From GCA-002733465 sp965230525 (GTDB lineage: Bacteria > Pseudomonadota > Gammaproteobacteria > Enterobacterales > Kangiellaceae), in contig OZ246008.1 in NCBI GenBank assembly GCA_965230525.1, forward strand, positions 558,001-622,000: a stretch of DNA of 64,000 nt, written 5' to 3'. A program made the translations under genes and the position numbers. Positions 1-8,400 of this stretch are shown here, one piece after another (the first letter of the stretch is position 1; each line of letters starts with the position of its first letter). The notes beneath the pieces are model-generated. The model saw nothing but the letters and a program-made list of their open reading frames with translations, searched no databases and had not been told where the DNA came from.

Positions 1-394
1 TTAGATCAATATCGACGATCAGTTTTTCATCAGAACAAGTCATTGTGCCATTGTGTAGGGTAGCCATAATTAATTTAAAAACTCGTTCTGCGCCCGCTAA
101 GTTGTAATCAGATGCTAGCAAAAATTCCTTAGCCCACTCTGCACTTTTAAGTTCATTGTCAGTCGAAAATGGTTTGTAAATAACATCGTGAAACCAGATA
201 GCTAATTCAAGCTCTGCGGGGTGCTCAGCCAATTCATAAACACTATCAAAGTGCTTAAGCATGGCGTCAATGTGCTCATGGGTATGATAGTAGCGATGCC
301 TCTCGCCATAAGCTTTGTCAATGGCGTGAAAGCAATCGTGTGAAGGGGGTATTGCGAGCGTCTTCATAAGCACGCTCCATCTTTGCAGTTGCAT
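1..394 (-). CDS. HD-domain metal-dependent phosphohydrolase, C-terminus cut by window edge
   Basis: The minus frame opens with an ATG at 394 and stays open to base 1, so the C-terminus lies outside the window. Visible metal-binding signatures are a histidine-rich YYHTHEHID segment near residue 37 and an HD pair in AIWFHDVIY near residue 67, the layout of the predicted HD-superfamily phosphohydrolases of about 200 residues. Such proteins hydrolyse phosphate esters, probably nucleotides, in the cytoplasm; the substrate is unknown. The downstream half of the HD fold (ATLHNG, then IVDIDL) is partly present. It lies 38 bases downstream of the PhnA-like gene on the same strand, so the two may be co-transcribed. 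Family call is firm, function is not. Confidence 0.8.
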   Translation of the reverse strand, partial: MQLQRWSVLMKTLAIPPSHDCFHAIDKAYGERHRYYHTHEHIDAMLKHFDSVYELAEHPAELELAIWFHDVIYKPFSTDNELKSAEWAKEFLLASDYNLAGAERVFKLIMATLHNGTMTCSDEKLIVDIDL

Positions 395-432
395 TTTAAC
401 TTCTTGGGTTAATAAAATTTTATTGCGCAGAC

Positions 433-768
433 TCAGGCCTTTTTGACAAATTGCGCTGTAACCATCATTTCGCCTGCCCCATCTACTCTGCAATCTAATT
501 GGTGATCCTTTCCTTCGACAATTCTTCTAACAACAGCTTTGGTGCCTATTTTTAGTACCAGCGAGCTGCCCTTTACTTTTAGATCTTTAGCCAAGGTAAT
601 TTTATCACCTTCAGCCAGCAGCGTTCCGTTTGCGTCTTTGACTTTCGGCGAATCGTCTTCAACGACTTCGTCTGGATTCCATTCATGTGCACACTCAGGA
701 CAGACTAGCTGGCTTTGATCTTGGTAAACGAATTCGGATTGGCATTGAGGACAAGGCGGTAAAGACAT
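433..768 (-). CDS. yjdM: PhnA/YjdM-family zinc-ribbon protein
   Basis: 111 residues, the usual length for YjdM (formerly PhnA). The N-terminus has two CxxC pairs (CPQC near residue 6 and CPEC near residue 23) forming a zinc ribbon. The C-terminal half has the family's SH3-like domain (VKDANGTLLAEGD, then KVKGSS and LKIGT). The name 'alkylphosphonate uptake protein PhnA' is historical; the protein is not needed for phosphonate use and its molecular role is unsettled. It is a single gene with an HD-domain gene downstream. No phosphonate genes are nearby, which agrees with the renamed function. ATG start; family assignment strong. Confidence 0.9.
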   Translation of the reverse strand: MSLPPCPQCQSEFVYQDQSQLVCPECAHEWNPDEVVEDDSPKVKDANGTLLAEGDKITLAKDLKVKGSSLVLKIGTKAVVRRIVEGKDHQLDCRVDGAGEMMVTAQFVKKA

Positions 769-779
769 TGATTTGGATT

Positions 780-1087
780 AAGATAAGTTAATGTAACCCT
801 ATAATACTTTACCTGTTTGGACTTTTCGAGCTTATTCGATGCTATTGCTACGAGGTTTGTGTTTATGAAATTCATTATAAACCTCTACTCGCTATTCTCT
901 ATACGCTATTCTCCATACGCTATTCTTTGCGCCGAAACTAAAATATTTTTCAACGGTTTTGACATAAATCCAACTTGCTAGATACTAACTATATAACTGA
1001 TCAGTTGATAAAGCCTAATTTAGTATAATCTATTGGGCAGAGTCAATTACTCAACAACACCATTAGCCAAAGTCATTAAGGTCTTCA
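780..1087. promoter_or_regulatory. Intergenic region with tandem 14-bp repeats and promoter of the sigma-factor operon
   Basis: 308 bases between the divergent yjdM-like gene and the ECF sigma gene. It holds three tandem 14-bp copies of a CGCTATTCT-containing unit (887-928). Further on is a sigma-70-like pair, TTGACA at 959-964 and GATACT at 981-986 with a 16-bp spacer, and a second possible -10 TATAAT at 1024-1029. No coding sequence is apparent. Which promoter drives the operon, and whether the sigma factor recognises its own promoter here, cannot be told from sequence alone. Confidence 0.5.
887..928. repeat. Three tandem 14-bp repeats
   Basis: Three consecutive 14-bp units share the core CGCTATTCT; they differ only at the first few and last few bases (ACT/ATA at the start, CTCT/CTCC/CTTT at the end). 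They lie upstream of the sigma-factor promoter and could be a simple expanded repeat or binding sites for a regulator. No family name can be given. Confidence 0.7.
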
Positions 1088-1570
1088 ATGCAAAAAGAAT
1101 TTGAGCAGGTAATAGCAAAAAATCAGGGAAGAATTCGCTATATCGCCTCTCGTTACTGCCAGCAAAACGATTTTGAAGATGTTTATCAAGAGATCTTGAT
1201 GCAGCTATGGCGTAGCTTTGCGACGTTTAAAGGGAATTCTTCGCGAGAAACTTGGCTCTACAAGGTTGCATTGAATACAGCAACTACATTTGTCAGCAAG
1301 ACCATCAAGCGAAGAGAGCTTAAGCAGGCATTAGCCCAAGTTACCGCTCCAGATGCGCAAGTCGGCCAAGAAAGCTGCCAAGCGGATATATTAAATACTT
1401 TTATGAACACATTGTCGGACATTGATGCAAGCATTCTTATGATGTACTTGGATGGGCTGACCTCAGAGAGTATTGCGGAAGTAGTCGGCATAAGTGCTAA
1501 TGCCGTGAGAGTCAGAGTTAAACGAATTAAATCGACATTTGAAGAACAATATATAGGTGATGAATCATGA
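1088..1570 (+). CDS. ECF-type RNA polymerase sigma factor
   Basis: 160 residues, typical for extracytoplasmic-function sigma factors with only regions 2 and 4. Region 2 spans about residues 10-75, with the core-binding motif DFEDVYQEILMQLWRSF and the -10 recognition part near FKGNSSRETWLYKVALN. Region 4 helix-turn-helix is about residues 100-150 (YLDGLTSESIAEVVGIS, then AVRVRVKRI). The stop overlaps the ATG of the next gene (ATGA), so the two are translationally coupled, which is the usual arrangement of an ECF sigma with a membrane regulator. The beta-lactamase-fold hydrolase after them is a likely target or partner. The inducing signal is unknown. Confidence 0.93.
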   Translation: MQKEFEQVIAKNQGRIRYIASRYCQQNDFEDVYQEILMQLWRSFATFKGNSSRETWLYKVALNTATTFVSKTIKRRELKQALAQVTAPDAQVGQESCQADILNTFMNTLSDIDASILMMYLDGLTSESIAEVVGISANAVRVRVKRIKSTFEEQYIGDES

Positions 1571-2178
1571 AGTTTGATGATTTAAAAACCGGTTGGAAAA
1601 CCGAAGTTGAAAAAGCTGGTGAACAGCAAGATCTAACTCGCCTAGTTGAATCACTAGAAAAGGAGACCAACAAAGTGGAAAAATCAATTAAACGAAGAGA
1701 TATAATGGAGATTTCTATTGCTCTACTATTAATTCCTGTTTGGGCATGGAAGTTATTCTATTCAGCGAGCTTATTACAAACCATTGGACTATGGGTTGCT
1801 ATTATTGCTTGTCTTTATATTCCATACAAACTTCTAAAAGCAAGGCAAGTAGAATCAGCCAAGGATGATAGTTTGCTTTCATTTTTATTTGTAGAAAAAA
1901 GCAAGCTAGAAAAACAAAAACAACTTTTAGAAACTGTGGCAACTTGGTATCTCGGGCCGTTAACCCTAGCGATCGTTTTGATTACCGCTGGAGGAAGAGT
2001 TGATGAAACCGGATTGCCGCAAATATCACAACAATTGGCGATCTACTATTTATTTGTCGCGGTACTCTATGTCGGTATTTATTATATGAATAAAACAGCC
2101 GCTAAGAAAAAATTCGCACCACTGATAGATAAAGTAAACCAGAAAATTCAGGAATTAAAGTCTCTCGAAAACGTGTGA
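1567..2178 (+). CDS. Membrane protein coupled to the ECF sigma gene, possible regulator
   Basis: 203 residues. A charged N-terminal cytoplasmic part (about 1-48, predicted helical) is followed by two hydrophobic segments (about 51-67 and 70-87), then a charged linker and two more hydrophobic segments (about 128-143 and 158-175), ending in a lysine-rich tail. There is no zinc-binding anti-sigma motif (HxxxCxxC) and no recognisable catalytic domain. Its ATG overlaps the sigma stop by 4 bases, and by position it is the natural candidate to hold or modulate the sigma factor at the membrane. That role is inference from context. The gene downstream follows after about 44 bases, so a three-gene operon is likely. 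Confidence 0.75.
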   Translation: MKFDDLKTGWKTEVEKAGEQQDLTRLVESLEKETNKVEKSIKRRDIMEISIALLLIPVWAWKLFYSASLLQTIGLWVAIIACLYIPYKLLKARQVESAKDDSLLSFLFVEKSKLEKQKQLLETVATWYLGPLTLAIVLITAGGRVDETGLPQISQQLAIYYLFVAVLYVGIYYMNKTAAKKKFAPLIDKVNQKIQELKSLENV

Positions 2179-2222
2179 TAACAGATTCATAACCATTTAA
2201 ACTCAACAGGATAATAGATAAT

Positions 2223-3914
2223 ATGTTTAAACAACTAGTTATAATCAGCAGTTTAATATTTTTGAATAGTATTAATATTGCGAAATCTTCAAATAATAGC
2301 GCCTCTAGTAGCGAGGCCATAAAGGCATTGATTAATCACAAGATCGAGCAACAACAAAGAGCAGTTGGTGCGGTTGTTGTGGTCATTGAAGATGGCAAAA
2401 CTGAATTTCTTAATTTTGGACTAATCAACAAAGAAAAAAAGATAGCATCAAGTTCTTCAGCGCTGTTTGAAATAGGATCTATTTCCAAAACCTTCACTTC
2501 CATTGCGCTTGCAAGCATGGTTGCAGAAGAAAAAGTAAAGTTAGATGATCCAGTGCAAAAATACCTGCCTAGCCAAGTTAAGCTTCCTACTAAAAATGGA
2601 AAAGCCATAACGCTAGCGAGTTTAGCTAATCACACCTCTGCATTACCGCGTCTGCCAAGCAATATGCCTTATAGTGACCCGCTTGATCCTTATGCTGATT
2701 ACACCGTTGAAATGATGTACGACTTTCTTAATGGATATGAACTGACTCGTGATATCGGAGAAAAGCTAGAGTATTCCAACCTGGCGGTTGGTCTACTTGG
2801 ACATACTTTGGCATTAATTGATGGTAAGAGCTACCAGCAAATGATTACAGATCGGGTGTTAAAGCCGCTTTCAATGAGCAACACTTTTGTCGATGTTCCA
2901 GTGTCCCATATCAGTCAGCAAAGTAACGGACATGATGCGAGTTTAAATAGAACTAAACACTGGAAGCTACCCGCGCTTGCTGGTGCAGGCGGCCTTAACT
3001 CAAACGCTAAAGATATGGCGCTGTATTTAAGCGCTAACTTAAATCCAAGCAAACATCTTAGCCAAGCTTCCATGATCGAAGCAATTAACTTATCTCATCA
3101 AAAGACCATTGATGCTAAAAAGCACGGTGCTAGCGTTGGCTTAGGTTGGTTTATTGCTGAACACAAAAATGGTTCCTATTTATGGCATAACGGTGGTACA
3201 GGCGGATTCAGATCGTTTATCGGATTCGATCAAGAAAACCAAAGAGGAATCATTATTCTTGAAAACTCTGCCAATGGCATGGATAACATTGGTAACGCTT
3301 TTTTAACCGGCAATCTTGCGAAACTAAAAAGTGATATTTTAGATGTACAAACACTCGATGAAAACCATCTAAATAAGCTTATCGGTCACTATGAACTAGC
3401 ACCCGGAATGATTATGACCGTAACACAAAAAAATCAACAGTTGTATATCCAACTCACTGGCCAAGCTAATTATCCGGTTTATGCAAAATCAGATTTAGAG
3501 TTTGTTTATCGTGTGGTGGAAGCAAGAGTCAAATTTGAGCTAAATGACCAAGGAGAAGCAACATCTTTAACTCTGTTCCAAGGCGGAGCAGAGACTAAGG
3601 CAAAAAAACTTTCCAAAGAAGAAGCCGCCAAAAAAACCAAGAAAATCGAGTTAACGACTCAACAGTTAGAAAATTTAGTGGGAAAATTTGAAATCATGCC
3701 CAATTTCGTAATTGCAACTACTCATGAAAATGGCCAGCTGATTATCCAAGCCACCGGTCAACAAAAAATTCCTTTTCAAACCAAATCAGAATCAGAATTT
3801 TTTAATGCCCAAGTGCAAGCAAGAATCGTTTTCGAGCTGAATGAAAAAGGGAAAGCGATTTCATTAACCCTTTTTCAAGCCGGCCAAGAATTAAAGGGCG
3901 CGAAATCTGAATAG
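2223..3914 (+). CDS. Beta-lactamase-fold (class C/PBP4*-type) serine hydrolase with duplicated C-terminal domain
   Basis: 563 residues with a signal peptide (about 1-20). The serine-hydrolase triad motifs are all present: SxxK at S86-ISK89, YxN in EYSNLAVG near residue 184, and an HxG-type motif in LWHNGGTGGF near residue 321. The fold extends to about residue 375. The rest contains two homologous repeats (about 384-465 and 477-560), both with a VGKFE/IGHYE opening, a TGQ turn and an SLTLFQ(A/G)G ending, resembling DUF3471-type tail domains. Family members include esterases, D-aminopeptidases and beta-lactam-interacting proteins; true beta-lactamase activity cannot be claimed. It sits third in an operon with an ECF sigma factor, so it may be an envelope-stress hydrolase. 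Confidence 0.9.
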   Translation: MFKQLVIISSLIFLNSINIAKSSNNSASSSEAIKALINHKIEQQQRAVGAVVVVIEDGKTEFLNFGLINKEKKIASSSSALFEIGSISKTFTSIALASMVAEEKVKLDDPVQKYLPSQVKLPTKNGKAITLASLANHTSALPRLPSNMPYSDPLDPYADYTVEMMYDFLNGYELTRDIGEKLEYSNLAVGLLGHTLALIDGKSYQQMITDRVLKPLSMSNTFVDVPVSHISQQSNGHDASLNRTKHWKLPALAGAGGLNSNAKDMALYLSANLNPSKHLSQASMIEAINLSHQKTIDAKKHGASVGLGWFIAEHKNGSYLWHNGGTGGFRSFIGFDQENQRGIIILENSANGMDNIGNAFLTGNLAKLKSDILDVQTLDENHLNKLIGHYELAPGMIMTVTQKNQQLYIQLTGQANYPVYAKSDLEFVYRVVEARVKFELNDQGEATSLTLFQGGAETKAKKLSKEEAAKKTKKIELTTQQLENLVGKFEIMPNFVIATTHENGQLIIQATGQQKIPFQTKSESEFFNAQVQARIVFELNEKGKAISLTLFQAGQELKGAKSE

Positions 3915-3964
3915 CGATCGCCACTCAGCTTATTCTAACTAGTATCCTTTTATCAGTAAGTTTA

Positions 3965-3988
3965 GAGCCTGCTGCAAACTGCAGGCTC
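3965..3988. terminator. Hairpin between convergent genes, possible terminator
   Basis: A perfect 8-bp stem (GAGCCTGC with GCAGGCTC) and an 8-base loop lie 51 bases after the serine-hydrolase stop. No T-tract follows on either strand, so an intrinsic terminator is only possible. Confidence 0.4.
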
Positions 3989-4088
3989 ATAAGGATTTAG
4001 TCTTATTCAAAGAGACGTGAGACTAGTCCTCTCGTCATGCATTGGCTGGCGTGTTTAATTCACTCGTTATTAACAAATGCTTTACTGA

Positions 4089-5306
4089 CTAATTCCTTTT
4101 TAGAACCAAAGTCCTTGTCGATTGCCCCGCTTTAATAGTTATTTTTAATTCCTCGGAGTTTAGATGAGTTGCCAGCAACTTATGTATTTCGCACTGTTCA
4201 TCATTGTCAATATTGCTCAGCTCTAAGTCGTTAACCCTGACAATCTGGTCATGCAAATTCACACCTTCCTTGGCAAGTTTTGAAGATTGATCTAAGAAAC
4301 CGATATGGTAAGCGCCATTCTTAAGGTAAGGTTTAAAACCAAAGGATTTAACAGGAACCTGGGATTGGGTCTGATAGAAATAAACAGTGTGACTAGGGTA
4401 ATCAAAAGTCACTATATGCGACTCAAATATTCTTGCACCGATAAGCGACGGGGGCTCATGACGAGTCCATACTTTAATATCTTTGAATTCAACACTACCA
4501 ATTGAAAGCTTGTTGATAGGAACCAAGTTGAATTTTGTATCAGGGCCGCGTCCGCCGGCAGATTCTCCGAAGGTCCCAATGGCAGCACTGTCCACCGAAG
4601 ATACAAGCTTTCTTCTTTTCAATTCCTCATATGCAAGCTTGTTTAAGTGCAATAGTTCGGTACTTCCAGTGTCGAACATCGCATTGTCTGTAAACTCATC
4701 GTTGAGTGAATGCGCTACAATCGGAGTAAAAGGATAACCGAAGATTTTTAGTTTTGCCTTCTTCGCATCGGCAAGGTATTTTAATTGTGACGCGTCATCT
4801 GTGATGCTCATTTGTAGTTCTTGTGTATTTACTTGCCATGTCGCTAGTGGAAGAATTTCTGAACCGATGACACCGCCATCTAAAATACAATCACCTAATG
4901 GAAGATTTGTAGGATCAAAAATAAATACCGGAATATTACGAATTGTTAGTTCGCCAATTTTTAAACTATCCAAAACAGATAAGTCCATTTTTACTAGATT
5001 ACCGTTTGCGTCCTTCCCTGTATTTTCCCCCTTTATTTCTAAATTTAGCGCCTCCGCCACTTTTTTAGTAAGAATTGTCGGCGAACCGGTATCCAGAATA
5101 AAACGGTAAGACTTGCCGTTGACCTTTGCAAATAGATACACTTTGGTTTCCCATACTTCAATTGGTATGGTTATATTAAAATCCTTACTTTCTAAATAAG
5201 GCTTCGTTTTGATAAAGTCTTGAAGCGATGTAGCGATGGTTATATTTGAAAACGAAAGCAATATTGGAACTGTGATAAAGGTAAGGAGTGTTTGTAATTT
5301 ATTCAT
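4089..5306 (-). CDS. Secreted two-lobed aspartyl protease with C-terminal PDZ domain
   Basis: 405 residues with a signal peptide (about 1-26). Two catalytic Asp-Thr-Gly motifs are visible: D72-TG in RFILDTGSPTIL and D212-TG in MFDTGSTELLHL. A single chain therefore carries both active-site aspartates, unlike retropepsins that dimerise. The hydrophobic Ψ-type elements after each DTG are recognisable (FIFD and IVTFDYP regions). A PDZ-like module occupies about residues 325-400 (GFLDQSSKLAKEGVNLHDQI, then VNDLEL). Periplasmic or surface proteolysis is the likely role; substrate unknown. The gene stands alone, convergent with the beta-lactamase-fold gene. Family (gag-asp/PDZ bacterial aspartyl proteases) is fairly secure. 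Confidence 0.88.
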   Translation of the reverse strand: MNKLQTLLTFITVPILLSFSNITIATSLQDFIKTKPYLESKDFNITIPIEVWETKVYLFAKVNGKSYRFILDTGSPTILTKKVAEALNLEIKGENTGKDANGNLVKMDLSVLDSLKIGELTIRNIPVFIFDPTNLPLGDCILDGGVIGSEILPLATWQVNTQELQMSITDDASQLKYLADAKKAKLKIFGYPFTPIVAHSLNDEFTDNAMFDTGSTELLHLNKLAYEELKRRKLVSSVDSAAIGTFGESAGGRGPDTKFNLVPINKLSIGSVEFKDIKVWTRHEPPSLIGARIFESHIVTFDYPSHTVYFYQTQSQVPVKSFGFKPYLKNGAYHIGFLDQSSKLAKEGVNLHDQIVRVNDLELSNIDNDEQCEIHKLLATHLNSEELKITIKAGQSTRTLVLKRN

Positions 5307-5485
5307 TTCGACTCGTCATTGACTAAAAAAACTAGAAAATTTTTTCCAAATATCAGTTTGGGACTATTTTTCTTATGAGTCTTGTTTCTGGTTAAAGTTC
5401 ACTCGTTAAGGAACTTCAATATGTTTACTATTCTATCACTCCTCAGATGATAGCTTTGTCAGACTAGATTATTAACCTTTAGCTT

Positions 5486-8400
5486 TTAAATGCTGATTGG
5501 GACATCATCGAGCGAGCTGCTTTGCAAAATGTTAAGTGCATGTTGGCGGTTTTCCTTGAGTGCTTGTTTATCGACATCAGTAAGCGACTTATTCATACCT
5601 TCAGCCAGTTTTTCCCACTGTTTTGAGGTACCCTTTTTATCTCGGCTGGATTGAAACTCATTTGCGAGCAACTCAGACAGGTGTCCATCACAAATCATAT
5701 TAAATTTTCGCTCATTTAAAATCCAACTCTTTTCAAAGAAAGCAATGCTCGCATAAGCGACAAGAAGTGACTCACTAATCACCTTGCGATTACGTATTGA
5801 CTGATAGCGTAAATGATTTAGGAATCGCTTAATTGCTCGAGGTGTTTCTTGCTTAACTTGAATCCAGTGTGTCCAGCGATTTAGAGCTTCTCTAAAATCA
5901 TCAGAATCTTTAGAAAACTTTTGCTTCTGACGTTTAAAAATATACAGCGAGAATGAACTAAACAACAAGATAAACAATAACAAGACAGACCCTGAAAGTC
6001 GGGGCGAGGTATCTCTTTTCTCTGCTCTGAACGGGATAATTGCTTGGTAGCTTCTATCTGCATTATCATTTGCTCTAGTGTCTTCTGCTTGGCGACTATC
6101 AATTGTTGGCATGGCTGAATTAGTACTACTCGAGGAATCTCGATCTTGCGAACCAGCGCTATTGGTTCGCTCGTTTACTGAGCGGCTGGCTTTTGTCTCT
6201 CTTGATTGATTGGACGATTGGTTTTGTTTATCTTCCGTCATGGATAAAATAAGATTCAGCTTATCATTACCACTTCCTATGCTTGCAACCTTTAGTCCTT
6301 TGGAAGCAATTCGATGATCTGCTTCAAGGGCGATCTTGAATTCTTTTTTTGGAATACCATCTGGGTTGATCGCTAGTTCTGGATGCGATGATATTAAATT
6401 AGCTAAAGACTCCGCATCAATGGTTCCTAAACTCACCACAGAAGGTGGCTTTGGCTTAGGTTTTTCTGGTACTGATTTTCCGTAATCCCAACCTGCTTTA
6501 ATTGCAACCACAATAAATATCAGCGGCATCGCACGATGCAATTGACCAAAGAGCGGCTTGATTGCAGATAACAGGCGTTGGTAAGTTGGGGTATCATTGT
6601 TTTCGTTGTCAGTTTGTTCGCTTTGATGTAATAAGCGTTCAATACTGTTTTCGGACATGCTTGGTATCGCGATTTCAATATTGATCATTTTCTCTAAATA
6701 TTGATGAGCGAATGCAAATTTGTGTTTTTCTTTATTACTGACGCTAGCAATTTGCTCACGCTCCAATAATCGACTTTCCTCATAACGCTCTTTTTCCGCT
6801 ATGTTTTGTGCAAGGGTCTCATAGGCGTTTGCAACACAGGCCTCTATATACTTGGGCGCCATTCCCAGCAGTAAGTAGCAATCTCCAGAACTTGATATAA
6901 AGTTTATATTCTCTAAAATATCAATTAAATTTTCTTGCGAACAACGGTCAAGGTCATCGATAAAAATGACCATTTTATTTGACCCCAGTGCAGTAGTGAC
7001 ATCAGCAAACTCTTCTGCAAATCTTGCCCTCGCGCCAGGATCGTAACCTTTTTGATCTTTATTTCTGTGGTCAACGCTAACTAGTTTTTCCGGACTGATG
7101 CCAAATCCTTTTACGGATTTGAAGAAAGCGATTAATGGCGCAGCAATTCCAAGCAGACTAGCTAACATGGGAACAACTCCCACACCAGAGCTTGCGTGAT
7201 TAGTTTGTGTGGTCACGGAATTAGTTCCAAATAGCCCAGTCCAAAATTCGCTCCAGTTCATAGTTTGCAATTTATTGACTAAGGCGGTATTGCCATCGTT
7301 TATCGCCCAAGTCATAAATAAAAGAAACATCATTAACGCAAAAATAAACCAATGACGTCGCCCACGGATAGCAATTAATCTAGCTCTAAAAATTACACCG
7401 TCAAAACTAAACCAAGGTGGAATTGCTTGCTGCGTGATATGCGCGAACAGGCTCGCAAGTAACTGTTCACCTTTTTGGTGATGCCAAGCATTGAACCAGA
7501 CCGGTAAAAAACCGCGCTCTTTCAGGTCCGCCCTAATTAAATTCATCAACGAGCTTTTTCCACATCCCCAAGGCCCGGTGATTGCTAAGGTTAAAGGCGC
7601 TGTGGTTTTGGGATTGCTTAAAAATGAAGTGACATCTGCCGCGATCTTTCCTAGGTTAAGCGCATCAGGATCCCCAGGTTGCAATGGCTTGTCAGACGCA
7701 GCCATACCAGCAATGCCTTCTTCAGGATTTGCCCCCTCATCACGTGGCCAAATTGTCAGCAAAATTAACCCAGCACAAAATAATGACGCAAAATACCACC
7801 AAGGAGCGACCCCAACGGAATAATGCAAGCTGCGGTTATTTTGATCCGCCATGATATTCGTTGTTAATTGCTGCCAAGTCTCATCGTTGCGATTAAAACG
7901 AGTAACAATGCCCTTCCGACTGACTAAGATAACCTCCGTTTGATTTAATAGCTTAACCGCAACAAATTCTTGATTAGATTTAGGCTGATAAGTTAGCCAC
8001 GCGTTCTCGTTATTGGCTATTAACAATTGATTGTCTTGAGTTATTCCAACAATGGCTTGATTATTTGAATCCAGTGAGAGAATCTGAGAATAAAATTCTT
8101 GCTGTTGTGGGGTTGGCTGAGGACTTTGTTGTTGAATATTCGAGTACTGATTATTCGCGTACTGATTATTGATTTCATCTAAAGGTGTAAAGCGACCATC
8201 CGGTCCGCCAATGTACATCTGATCACCTTCCGTCACGAGCGCAACTTTTAGTCCGGCGACATTATTATAAGTGGTTGCTCGCCAATACAGCTCCGGACCT
8301 TGTGAGTAGTAAACTAATTCGTTCTTACTGGTAATCAACATGGAATCTCTTGCATTGATAGACACACTCAATAAATCTTGACTAGCTGATGTTTTATAGG

